Origin: Candidatus Omnitrophota bacterium
Lineage (GTDB): Bacteria > Omnitrophota > Gorgyraeia > 2-01-FULL-45-10
Direction: 5' to 3'
Length of the DNA: 56,324 bases
NCBI GenBank assembly: GCA_016929115.1
Contig: JAFGJL010000023.1
Coordinates: forward strand, 1 to 56,324
The notes beneath the pieces are model-generated. The model saw only the letters and a program-made list of their open reading frames with translations, was not told where the DNA came from and did not search any database. Position 1 is the stretch's first letter. Each line of letters starts with the position of its first letter. The position numbers were made by a program, and so were the translations under genes. This document shows positions 34,700 to 44,021 of the stretch, piece after piece.

Positions 34700-35944
34700 A
34701 TGAATGGATCCCTTAACCGCGCCACAGCTGTTTGCAATGCTATCATCGAGATCTGCCTCATAGCTATTCTTGTATTTACCCCCCTCGTCCTCGGCGCAGT
34801 GCGGCCCTGGGCTCTTGTTTCCGCGCAGTTGTTAATACTCGTTATGTTCTGCGCATGGCTATTCAAGATGAATGTTGATGGGAAGCTTTTCTTCAAGCCG
34901 ACCGCTCTCAATATCCCGGTAGTGCTCTTTCTTTTTATCTCTATTGCCTCATCCCTGCGCGCTCCATACAGGCACGACGCGGTGATAGCGCTTTGTAGAG
35001 TGGCCTCTTACTGCGCCCTCTATTTCGTTTTTGTCAATAACATGGATTCGCGGCGCAAGCTCATGCGAACAGTGGCAACCTTGGTAGCAATGGGGGCATT
35101 GTTGTCGCTTATAGGCATTATCCTGCATCTTAATTACGTTCTTTGCCGCTCCTGGACCCCCGGCCAATCGGTTAGCTCTACCTTCGCTAATCGTGACCAC
35201 TTCGCGGGGTATCTTGAGATGGTAATCCCTCTCGGCATTGGCCTCTTATTCACTCAAATATCTAAAGAGAAAAAGACTCTCCTGATATTTTTAGTGATTG
35301 TCATGGCGGTTTCTTTTGTCCTTGCCTCATCGCGCGGAGCATGGCTGTCGCTTACCCTATCCTGTTTTGTAATGCTGCCTTTGTTTATGCGAAAAAAGCC
35401 GTTTAAAACCATAGCTTTAGTTTGTATCATATGCGGCGCCGTCTTATATTTCACTTTATCGCAGTTCGATCTGGGCATGGTAACAGCGCGTCTTGCAAGC
35501 ATAGCCGAAGGCGTTGGCATTGATGATACGCGTATCCTTATATGGCAGGGGGCGATAGGGCTTATTAAGGCAAATCCCATACTAGGGTACAGTCCGGGGA
35601 TGTTCATTCATGCCTTTCCACAATATAGACCCGCCGGCATAAACCCATCTTACCTTATAGACTATGCGCACAATGATTATCTGCACATGGCATCCGAGAT
35701 AGGACTAATTGGGCTTATTTTCATCTCTTGGATAATATGTGCAGCCTTATGGGCAGGTTTCAGGGAGGCCTATTCTACGTCTAGCACATTCCGGATGGGT
35801 GTTTCAGCAGGCGCCAGTATAGGTATCATGAGCATGGCGTTACACAGCTTTGTGGATTTCAGCCTGCATATACCTGCAAATGCGATCGTCTTCGTAGTGC
35901 TTCTGGGATTAGTAACGTCCGCAGCAAAAGATAGCTCCGCATAA
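34700..35944 (+). CDS. O-antigen ligase/polymerase family membrane protein
   Basis: 414 aa polytopic; SVSSTFANRDHFAGYLEMVIPL, ASSRGAWLSL, GYSPGMFIHAFPQYRP...YAHNDYLHMASEIGLIGL typical Wzy_C/O-antigen ligase motifs. Confidence 0.93.
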   Translation: MNGSLNRATAVCNAIIEICLIAILVFTPLVLGAVRPWALVSAQLLILVMFCAWLFKMNVDGKLFFKPTALNIPVVLFLFISIASSLRAPYRHDAVIALCRVASYCALYFVFVNNMDSRRKLMRTVATLVAMGALLSLIGIILHLNYVLCRSWTPGQSVSSTFANRDHFAGYLEMVIPLGIGLLFTQISKEKKTLLIFLVIVMAVSFVLASSRGAWLSLTLSCFVMLPLFMRKKPFKTIALVCIICGAVLYFTLSQFDLGMVTARLASIAEGVGIDDTRILIWQGAIGLIKANPILGYSPGMFIHAFPQYRPAGINPSYLIDYAHNDYLHMASEIGLIGLIFISWIICAALWAGFREAYSTSSTFRMGVSAGASIGIMSMALHSFVDFSLHIPANAIVFVVLLGLVTSAAKDSSA

Positions 35945-35974
35945 GAAAAATAAAAGTTAGCCATAAAAATTTCA

Positions 35975-36003
35975 TTGACTTTTTATCTGGGGAGATGTAT
36001 CAT
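35975..36003 (+). promoter_or_regulatory. Sigma70-type promoter of the MarR-EPS gene
   Basis: TTGACT -17 nt- TATCAT upstream of ATG 36029; the ORF track start at 35975 coincides with the -35 box. Confidence 0.7.
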
Positions 36004-36028
36004 AAAAGTCCGTTCAAAGGATGAACAC

Positions 36029-36373
36029 ATGAATAGAAGCGACTATATCCTGGAATCCGAAAGAACGCTGGAACTTTTGAGGGAAATAGAAGCGAATTCT
36101 AACTTGACCCAGCGTTATCTTGCCCAAAAGTACGACATCAGCCTCGGGAAGACCAACTTCATTATTAAAGCACTCCTTGATAAAGGCCTCATAAAGGTGC
36201 AGAGCTTCAAGAATTCAAAGAATAAAATGGGGTATATCTATCTCATCACTCCTCATGGCATATCCACCAAAGTTCAGTTGATACATAAATTCTTTATAAA
36301 GAAGGTCGGGGAATACGAGCGGTTGAAAAGAGAGATAGAGGGTTTTAAGGGAGAGTTTTTGCTCAATAAATAG
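36029..36373 (+). CDS. MarR family EPS-associated transcriptional regulator
   Basis: 114 aa; LELLREIEANSNLTQRYLAQKYDISLGKTNFIIKALLDKGLIKVQSFKNSKNKMGYIYLITPHGI. Confidence 0.92.
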   Translation: MNRSDYILESERTLELLREIEANSNLTQRYLAQKYDISLGKTNFIIKALLDKGLIKVQSFKNSKNKMGYIYLITPHGISTKVQLIHKFFIKKVGEYERLKREIEGFKGEFLLNK

Positions 36374-36415
36374 TCTACTGGATGGGGAAGAGCAGTTCCA
36401 TGGGAGAATATTGAT

Positions 36416-37141
36416 ATGAGGAAAAGCTTAAGAAGCAAAAATAGTATAATAGATCCAAAAGCTCAAATAGGGAAGAACGTAAAAATTGGAGATTATACCA
36501 AAATCTCAAGCACTGCCGTAATAGGAGATAATGTAGCGATTGGGGACAGGTGTAAGATTGGGTTTGATGATGTTATAAAAGAGGACTTCATAATCAAACA
36601 AAACCCGTATTACGTGGATTTTGTTCTTGCCAATAAATGTGTTATAGGCAATGGGGCAACTGTTTGCGATGGTGCATATGTTTATAACAAGGTTATTATA
36701 GGGAATGACAGCCTCGTAGGAAACAATGCCTATATAAGAGGCAATACCATGATAGGTTCACATGCTGTTATAGGCTTTAGTGCTTATATCGGTCCGTTTG
36801 TGGAGATTGGCGATAATTCATTGGTATTAAATTATAGTGCGATTGGATCTACTTCTAAAATTGGGAAAAATGTGTTCATAAGCCCATCCGTGATGCTTGC
36901 GGAAAATAAACATATGACTATGGACTACACGGGGCGGAGAGGCCCGATAATAGGAGATTATGTTCGTATAGGTGCTTTAAGCACGATTGTGTCCTGTAAT
37001 GTAGGGAATCTTTCAGTGATAGGAGCGAATTCCGTAGTTACAAAAGATTTGCCAGAAGGGTCTGTCTATGTAGGAAAACGACTTCAAAAAGTAAATTCTA
37101 TATTATTGAAACAAATAAACAGGCATAGGTATTCTTATTGA
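36416..37141 (+). CDS. Hexapeptide-repeat acyltransferase (LbetaH)
   Basis: Serial I-G-X4 hexapeptides (IGKNVKIGDYTKISSTAVIGDNVAIGDRCKIG...). Confidence 0.92.
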   Translation: MRKSLRSKNSIIDPKAQIGKNVKIGDYTKISSTAVIGDNVAIGDRCKIGFDDVIKEDFIIKQNPYYVDFVLANKCVIGNGATVCDGAYVYNKVIIGNDSLVGNNAYIRGNTMIGSHAVIGFSAYIGPFVEIGDNSLVLNYSAIGSTSKIGKNVFISPSVMLAENKHMTMDYTGRRGPIIGDYVRIGALSTIVSCNVGNLSVIGANSVVTKDLPEGSVYVGKRLQKVNSILLKQINRHRYSY

Positions 37142-37190
37142 AGACCTGTGAAAGATTTTTTATGAGAGTAAATAAACAAGGACAAGATTT

Positions 37191-38369
37191 ATGTTATCCA
37201 TAAAGCCTTTTGAAAAACCAATTTATGTTATGCGGCCATTATTGCCGGAAATAGGCAGCTTTATTGATAAGATGAGGCAGGTCTGGGATTCCGGATGGTT
37301 GACTAATCGTGGACCACAGCATCAGCAATTAGAAGAAAGTTTGAAAAGGGTCCTTAAGATTCCCCATGTATCACTCTTCAATAATGGTACAATAGCCATG
37401 ATAGTAGCTTGTCAGAGCTTGAGATTGTCGGGAGAGGTTATAACAACGCCTTTTACTTTTCCCGCTACGCCGCACGTTTTGAGTTGGAATGGTATCAAGC
37501 CCACATTTTGCGATATAGACCCTATTACGATGAACATTGACCCAGCGAGGATTGAATCATTGATAACTCCTCAAACAACCGCGATTCTGGCGGTACACGT
37601 TTTCGGTACGCCGTGCGATGTTATAAAGATTCAGGAAATGGCCGACAGGTACGGGCTTAAGGTCGTATATGACGCAGCTCATGCTTTTGGCGTTGAAATT
37701 AACGGCAGGGGTATTGGTGAATTTGGTGACGCGTCGATGTTCAGTTTTCATGCCACGAAACTTTTCCACACGGCCGAGGGCGGAGCGGTAGCAGTGAAGA
37801 ACGACCAGTTAAAGACCAGAATAGATCTATTGCAAAACTTCGGAATAAAAAATGAAGAAGAAGTTATTATGCCTGGAATTAACGGTAAGATGAATGAACT
37901 GCAAGCCGCCATGGGATTGGCAGTTTTGGATTATATAGAAGAAGAGCGCGGCAAGCGCCAAAAACTGTTTAAAGCTTATTGTCGTTTCCTTGAGGGTGTA
38001 AATGGTATCAGCATATGCGATAACAATGGCAAAAACAAAGAGGATGGAATTAAGAAGAGCTATCAGTATTTTGTTATCAGGATAGACGAAAATAAATTTG
38101 GTAAATCCAGAGATGAGGTATATGAGATGTTCAAAAAATTTAATGTGTTTACGCGAAAATATTTTTATCCTTTGTGCAGCGACTATGCCTGTTATTCGCA
38201 ACTCCCATCATCGAGGGAATCAAATTTGCCCGTAGCGCATAAGGTGGTTAAAGAAGTTCTTTGTTTGCCATTTTACGGAGGACTTGGAATAGACGACGTG
38301 GAAAGAATATGCATGATATTAAAGAGTTTCCAGAGCTCGATAAAAGTGAATGCGGTCGTATCTTCTTAA
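37191..38369 (+). CDS. DegT/DnrJ/EryC1/StrS family aminotransferase
   Basis: TPFTFPATPHVLSWNGIKPTFCDIDPITMNIDP, VYDAAHAFG, FSFHATKLFHTAEGGAV (PLP Lys). Confidence 0.95.
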   Translation: MLSIKPFEKPIYVMRPLLPEIGSFIDKMRQVWDSGWLTNRGPQHQQLEESLKRVLKIPHVSLFNNGTIAMIVACQSLRLSGEVITTPFTFPATPHVLSWNGIKPTFCDIDPITMNIDPARIESLITPQTTAILAVHVFGTPCDVIKIQEMADRYGLKVVYDAAHAFGVEINGRGIGEFGDASMFSFHATKLFHTAEGGAVAVKNDQLKTRIDLLQNFGIKNEEEVIMPGINGKMNELQAAMGLAVLDYIEEERGKRQKLFKAYCRFLEGVNGISICDNNGKNKEDGIKKSYQYFVIRIDENKFGKSRDEVYEMFKKFNVFTRKYFYPLCSDYACYSQLPSSRESNLPVAHKVVKEVLCLPFYGGLGIDDVERICMILKSFQSSIKVNAVVSS

Positions 38370-38399
38370 AAGTTTGTAAGGTTTAATAGAAAAAATAAA

Positions 38400-39851
38400 A
38401 TGGGCGAAAACGTTCTCAGGCATAAAGCAATTTCCGGTTTTCAGTGGAGTTTCGCTAGAAATTTTGTGAATCAAGGGTCGAATTTTTTAGTTGGGATCGT
38501 GTTGGCCAGATTGCTCTCGCCAAAGGAGTTCGGATTGATCGGGATGTTGGCCATTTTTATCGCTGTTTCGCAGGCATTCATTAACTGCGGTTTTACGGAA
38601 GCGTTGATAAGAAAAAATAACTCCAGCCAGGATGATTATTGCACCGTATTTTACTTTAATTTGGCAGCCGCAATTGTTTTATACATAGTATTATTTCTTA
38701 GTGCGGCCGCGATAAGCAGGTTCTTTAATGAACCCCTATTGATTCCCTTGATCCGGGCGTTGAGCAGCGTGCTTGTCATAAGCAGCATAGGGATGGTGCA
38801 GTTGACTATTTTAAAAAAGAAAGTCGATTTCAAACTTCAAACAAAAATTACATTTTTTGCCGCTGTATTTTCAGGGATTGTGAGCATCAGTATGGCTTTT
38901 TTCGGATGGGGCGTATGGAGCTTAATTTGGAAGATCTTGTTATTTCAGCTCATTATGTCTTTGCTGCTTTGGGTCTGGAATGATTGGCGGCCAAAACTTT
39001 TGTTTAGTCTGGCCTCATTCCGAGAGCTTTTTAATTTTGGGTCAAAACTTTTCTTATCGAGCGTTATCTATAAAGTTTATTACAATATTTATTATGCTGT
39101 GATAGGAAAGTTTTTTTCCGCAACTATGCTTGGGTACTATACTTACGCATATAATTTATCGCACTTCCCTCCGCAAAATATAGAAATCGTTGTTCAGCAA
39201 GTTAGCTACCCTATTTTCTCCTCTATTCAGGATGACTTGGAGAGATTTAAAAGGGGATACAAAAGGGTAATGAGGAACACGATGTTTATCTCTTTTATGT
39301 TGATGATGGGCATTGCTGCTTCTGCAAAGCCCTTGGTATTAACTCTTATCGGAGAAAAATGGTTGCCAACGGTGCCTTATTTGCGCTTGTTATGCTTTGT
39401 GGGAATGATCTATCCGTTGCATGCATTGAATCTTGATGTTTTGAAAATAAAAAAACGTTCCGATCTCTTTTTGACAATAGAGATAGCCAAAATATTATTA
39501 GCTATACCGGTTATAGTTCTGGGTATTTTTTTCGGCATTAAAATCATGATAATCGGCATGATTCTTTTTTCAATAGTAGCTTATTTTATAAACAGTTTTT
39601 GGACAGGAAAATTTATAAGGTATTCATCTAAGGAGCAGATAGTGGATATGATGCCACTATTTATTAGTGCTCTGGGAGTAGGAATAATCCTTTTTAGCAT
39701 TGGTTATTTTTGGCAGGGGTATCCGGCTGCTGTTTTATGTGTGCAAGTTTTAATAGGTTTTCTCTGCGCTATTCTTATTGCAAAATTCATTAAGATGGAT
39801 TTTTATGAGGAAATAGAGAAAAAAGTTATCTTGAAGATCTGGAGGCGATGA
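38400..39851 (+). CDS. Lipopolysaccharide/polysaccharide flippase (Wzx, MOP superfamily)
   Basis: GFQWSFARNFVNQGSNFLVGIVLARLLSPKEFGLIGMLAIFIAVSQAFINCGFTEALI; 12-14 TM pattern. Confidence 0.95.
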   Translation: MGENVLRHKAISGFQWSFARNFVNQGSNFLVGIVLARLLSPKEFGLIGMLAIFIAVSQAFINCGFTEALIRKNNSSQDDYCTVFYFNLAAAIVLYIVLFLSAAAISRFFNEPLLIPLIRALSSVLVISSIGMVQLTILKKKVDFKLQTKITFFAAVFSGIVSISMAFFGWGVWSLIWKILLFQLIMSLLLWVWNDWRPKLLFSLASFRELFNFGSKLFLSSVIYKVYYNIYYAVIGKFFSATMLGYYTYAYNLSHFPPQNIEIVVQQVSYPIFSSIQDDLERFKRGYKRVMRNTMFISFMLMMGIAASAKPLVLTLIGEKWLPTVPYLRLLCFVGMIYPLHALNLDVLKIKKRSDLFLTIEIAKILLAIPVIVLGIFFGIKIMIIGMILFSIVAYFINSFWTGKFIRYSSKEQIVDMMPLFISALGVGIILFSIGYFWQGYPAAVLCVQVLIGFLCAILIAKFIKMDFYEEIEKKVILKIWRR

Positions 39852-40834
39852 TTGTGAAGCCGCTTGTGGCCGTTTTAATGATCACGTATAATCACGAAAA
39901 ACATATCGGGCAAGCAATACAAAGTGTGGTTGAGCAAAAAACCTCTTTTCCATTTAAATTATTTATCGGGGAAGATTGCTCCATAGATAAAACACGAGAA
40001 ATCTGTGTTTCTTATCAGACTAAGTATCCGGATAAGATTCAATTGTTATTAAACAAAAATAATTTAGGTATGATGTCCAATTTTTTTATGACACATAAGG
40101 CTTGTGTTGATAGCGGCGCTGAATACATTGCTCTCTGTGAAGGAGACGATTGCTGGACCTCTGCTCATAAGCTACAGAAACAAGTGGATTATATGAGATC
40201 CAATAGAAATTGTGCCGGCTGTTTTCATCCTGTTCAGTACTCTTATCTAGATGAAGCCATTCCGGAACATGTTTATAGGCCTCGGTGTATTCCCCTGAGC
40301 CATAAATATACGACTAGGGATGTGCTACTGCGAAAGGGAAGATTTTTCGCGACGGCATCTGTGATTTTTCGCACAGAAGCCGTGAAGCATTTTCCGGAAT
40401 GGTTTTACGATGCTCCCGTAGGGGATTACCCCTTAATGGTCCTTGCCGCCACTAAAGGCGAGATAGGGTACATTGATGATATTATGTGCGTGCATCTAAA
40501 AAATGTAAAAAACTCATGGTCCGATACATTTGGTAAGAGCTTAGAAGGGGTAATAAAATATCGTGCGGGTTCCCTAAAATATCTAAATGAATTTAATGAT
40601 TGGACAAATAATGTTTTTCGAAAAGAAGTGAAGCTGATGGTAAAGGCCGTAAATTATTCTTACCTCTCAGGGTTGGTTTGGTGCGCTCCCAAGTCCAAAC
40701 AATTAGTGGATTTTTTTAAATTATCCTTACAATTGGAAATCCAAAGTGTTGTAAAGATATTGTTTAAGATTATATGCCCTAAGAAAATATACGGGGGCAT
40801 AAAAAAAAGATTTATGGCTCGCTGCCCATTTTAA
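39848..40834 (+). CDS. Glycosyltransferase family 2
   Basis: PLVAVLMITYNHEKHIGQAIQSVVEQKTSFPFKLFIGEDCSIDKT...YIALCEGDDCW. Confidence 0.95.
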   Translation: MIVKPLVAVLMITYNHEKHIGQAIQSVVEQKTSFPFKLFIGEDCSIDKTREICVSYQTKYPDKIQLLLNKNNLGMMSNFFMTHKACVDSGAEYIALCEGDDCWTSAHKLQKQVDYMRSNRNCAGCFHPVQYSYLDEAIPEHVYRPRCIPLSHKYTTRDVLLRKGRFFATASVIFRTEAVKHFPEWFYDAPVGDYPLMVLAATKGEIGYIDDIMCVHLKNVKNSWSDTFGKSLEGVIKYRAGSLKYLNEFNDWTNNVFRKEVKLMVKAVNYSYLSGLVWCAPKSKQLVDFFKLSLQLEIQSVVKILFKIICPKKIYGGIKKRFMARCPF

Positions 40835-40867
40835 ATAAGAAAACCCTACGAGGACAGTTTTTAGAAT

Positions 40868-42190
40868 ATGGATAATCTTTTAGAATATTCAATGGTGGTA
40901 TTTTTGTATGCGGGTTTGATCTCCTACCTGGTTTTTGCTCTTTTTTACATGCGCAGATATTTTTTGAGCTTTGATATTATCATGACTTGCGTGATGCTGG
41001 TTGGTTTTTTATTTGTTTTTGAAAATTTGGGCTCGGAGAAGAACTTATCCATTTTACTTTTATATATACTGTTTGCAGCATCTTTTCTGATTGCATATAA
41101 TATCCGGAGCCTTGCCCAGCAAAATAATATATCGGTATCTAACAACGGGCAATATAACTATAAGTTTCTTGGCCGGGTTAGTTTAGCAGTTCTGTGTTTT
41201 GCCGCGCTCCTGTGGAGTTTTTATATTTTTAAAATAGGTGGCCTTTATAGTTTGCTTGCGGTTTCAAAGATGGGGAGATCAGTGCTTACGCGGGAACTAA
41301 GTATAGGTTACCTTACGGTATCCGAATCTTTTATTCTCATCACTTATACTATTTTTCTTGTTTTAGCTTTTGAAAAAAGAAAGCCCTTTTATTACTTAGT
41401 CGTTACGGTTACTTTTGCTTTGTTGGGTTTTTTGGCTTTTGTAAACATATCGCGCGGGCAACTTGTCGCCTTATTTATTATTCCAACGGTTATCTGGGCG
41501 GCGTATTCAAAAAAAAGGATTACGGCGATTATTATATTTGTTTGCATATCCTTAGCGATCCTTGGTATTGGATTTAAAGAATCCATGGCTGACCTGCACA
41601 AAAAAGCCGTAGGCGGATATGCGGTATTGGAATTATCGGCGTATCAAAACCATTTAACGATCGAACGGATCGCGCATCCATACAGCCAGCAATATTATAT
41701 TTTGAAGGATATATTGGCTTACTACGATTTGTTCCCGTCTTCCGAAAAGTACGGTCTTGGGTTATTAAAATCCGCTTTTATCAGGACTATCCCGTTCATT
41801 GATGCGCCCAGCATTTCGACGCTTTATGTGCAAACATTCTTCCCTCAAACGTATGAGAAGGGAGGAGGGCGAGGTTTTTCTTTGCTTGGCGAGTTCTTTT
41901 TGAACTTCAATATATTTGGCGTGGTTCTTTTAGGGTTTTTTCTTGGGAAAATCACCAGATGGCTTTATATAAAATCTTTTTATGCCAAAGACCCTTTGTA
42001 TATTGCTATTTATTCTTTTGTCTATCCTTCAGCGTTTGGTTTGTTGCAGGCAAGCAGCACAACCATTATGAACTCGCTTATATTATACAAAGTCTTACCT
42101 TTATTGTTGGTATTTGGGCTGGCAAAGCGAAAATTTATCAATATACACATAAAGAAGTACCCGCTTGAAATAATACACGAAACTGTATAA
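40868..42190 (+). CDS. Polytopic membrane protein, probable oligosaccharide repeat-unit polymerase (Wzy)
   Basis: 440 aa, about 12 TM; NISRGQLVALFIIPTVIW, GRGFSLLGEFFLNFNIFGVVLLGFFLGKI typical of O-antigen polymerases; placed among GTs and Wzx. Confidence 0.82.
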   Translation: MDNLLEYSMVVFLYAGLISYLVFALFYMRRYFLSFDIIMTCVMLVGFLFVFENLGSEKNLSILLLYILFAASFLIAYNIRSLAQQNNISVSNNGQYNYKFLGRVSLAVLCFAALLWSFYIFKIGGLYSLLAVSKMGRSVLTRELSIGYLTVSESFILITYTIFLVLAFEKRKPFYYLVVTVTFALLGFLAFVNISRGQLVALFIIPTVIWAAYSKKRITAIIIFVCISLAILGIGFKESMADLHKKAVGGYAVLELSAYQNHLTIERIAHPYSQQYYILKDILAYYDLFPSSEKYGLGLLKSAFIRTIPFIDAPSISTLYVQTFFPQTYEKGGGRGFSLLGEFFLNFNIFGVVLLGFFLGKITRWLYIKSFYAKDPLYIAIYSFVYPSAFGLLQASSTTIMNSLILYKVLPLLLVFGLAKRKFINIHIKKYPLEIIHETV

Positions 42191-42192
42191 GC

Positions 42193-43278
42193 ATGAAGAT
42201 ATTATATTTGCTCATCGGAATTACTGAAACCAGCATGGCGTACAATGAGCTTGTGCTGCCGCTGGCGGGGAAACATAATATCGCCGTATGTTCGTTTTTT
42301 CCTTTTTTGGGAGAAAGGAACATGTCGGTCAATTATCGGGAGGGTGACGGTACGCTGGGCGGTTTTATCCGCGTGGTTTCTGGGATTGTCAGAAGCGGGA
42401 AATTTGACGTGGTCCATTGCCATTCGCCGCATCTGGCAGCGATCTGGGCTCTCGTGTTACTTGGGAAAGGCAGAATAGACCTCTTGAAACATACCCTGCT
42501 AACAGTGCATAGCTCTTATGCTAATTATAAGCCCAGGAACAGGATTCTTCTATTGCTAAGTTTTTTGGTCGTGCGAAAAATAGTTTTTGTAAGTCGTTCT
42601 TCGCTGGAGAGTTTTCCCTGGTTTTTCAGGGCCATAGCCGGCAAAAAAGCCAGTGTCATCAAAAATTGCGTTAACCTTAACAGGATAGACCGGGTCATAA
42701 GGTCTTTTAGGCCGGAGGCAGGCAAAAAGGGCGCCATGCGTGTTATATGCGCGGCCCAGCAGATAAAAGCAAAGGATCTGGGGGTACTGCTATCTGCCTT
42801 TTACGGTTTCTCAGGATTAGGGGATGAGCTTGTTCTAGTAGGCGATGGACCGCTTCGTCAAAAACTTGAACGGAAAGCGGAGATGCTGGGAATCGGGGAA
42901 AGAGTGAGATTCCTTGGCATAGTCAATCGCGAACAGATTTATAGGCTTTTTTGTGACAGCGATATTTTTGTTTCGTCTTCGAAAATAGAAGGGCTGCCGG
43001 TGGCCCCATTGGAGGCGATGGCTTGCCGGTGTCCTGTCATCCTATCGGATATCGCGCCTCACAAAGAGATAGCGGAAGACAATTCCGGTGTGGTTTTTTT
43101 TAAACAAGGTGATTCTCGGGAACTGGCGGGCATACTGAAGGTTTTCCGAACACTGGAAAGAAATGAAATTCAGCACCTGACTCATAAAAGCAGAAAACAC
43201 ATAGAAACAAACTTTCCTCTTGAAAACATGAACCGTGCTTATGAATCGATATACGAGGAAATAGGGGATAAGCGATGA
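42193..43278 (+). CDS. Glycosyltransferase family 4/group 1
   Basis: GDELVLVGDGPLRQKLERKAEMLGIGERVRFLGIVNREQIYRLFCDSDIFVSSSKIEGLPVAPLEAMACRCPVI. Confidence 0.95.
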   Translation: MKILYLLIGITETSMAYNELVLPLAGKHNIAVCSFFPFLGERNMSVNYREGDGTLGGFIRVVSGIVRSGKFDVVHCHSPHLAAIWALVLLGKGRIDLLKHTLLTVHSSYANYKPRNRILLLLSFLVVRKIVFVSRSSLESFPWFFRAIAGKKASVIKNCVNLNRIDRVIRSFRPEAGKKGAMRVICAAQQIKAKDLGVLLSAFYGFSGLGDELVLVGDGPLRQKLERKAEMLGIGERVRFLGIVNREQIYRLFCDSDIFVSSSKIEGLPVAPLEAMACRCPVILSDIAPHKEIAEDNSGVVFFKQGDSRELAGILKVFRTLERNEIQHLTHKSRKHIETNFPLENMNRAYESIYEEIGDKR

Positions 43279-44021
43279 TAGTGGAATTTACGGGTTGTAC
43301 CGCCTCAGGTAAGACAGCCATATCTTACAGGGTGATCGAGAAACTTGCCGCTGAAGGAATAGACGCGGTATCCGTGCACCCCAGGGCGTTTAACCTTCCG
43401 GGGCTTCCGTTTTGGGGTATTAAAAACGAAAGCATTCAAAACATCATACTTGATGTCAGGGCCATAGGCCCTCTTGCGGGAAGTTTCAAATATAACAGGC
43501 GCTTATTGGGATTTTCCTGCGGTGTTTTAAAGCGAGGCTCGGATACTTTTTACGAAGCCCTGAACCTTTTCAGGAGCGTTTGTAGAAAATTGGGCATTTA
43601 CCGGCTTTTAAGCGCTAGTAAGTTTAAAGACCGTATGGTGATATTAGATGAGGGTATAGTACATGCCGCACATAATATCTTTGTCCACCGGGATTCTAGG
43701 CCGGATACGGAAAGCCTTCGCCTCTTTTCTGATATGGTGCCATTGCCGGATCTCATAGTTTATGTCCGTTCTCCTCTCGAGATCCTTTGCGATCGTACCG
43801 GGAAGCGCGAAGACAAGAGCCGTAGGATAAAAAGCGGAAGCGAGCGGCGTTTTATAGAGAATGCGGAAGAGGCTTTCGAGGAGTTATTCAAGGTCGGCAG
43901 GATAAGGGAGAGGGCCATTGCTCTCGACAATGTCAGTGACGATCCGAGCCTTATCGATGTTCTGGCCTGCAAGGTAATAGAGCGCATGCGGGAGATAAAG
44001 AGCGATGCTAACCATTGTTAG
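43275..44021 (+). CDS. P-loop kinase-like protein (thymidylate-kinase-like fold)
   Basis: MIVEFTGCTASGKTAISYRVIEKLA Walker A; VILDEGIVH; LIVYVRSPLEILCDRTGKRE lid-like segment. Confidence 0.75.
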   Translation: MIVEFTGCTASGKTAISYRVIEKLAAEGIDAVSVHPRAFNLPGLPFWGIKNESIQNIILDVRAIGPLAGSFKYNRRLLGFSCGVLKRGSDTFYEALNLFRSVCRKLGIYRLLSASKFKDRMVILDEGIVHAAHNIFVHRDSRPDTESLRLFSDMVPLPDLIVYVRSPLEILCDRTGKREDKSRRIKSGSERRFIENAEEAFEELFKVGRIRERAIALDNVSDDPSLIDVLACKVIERMREIKSDANHC

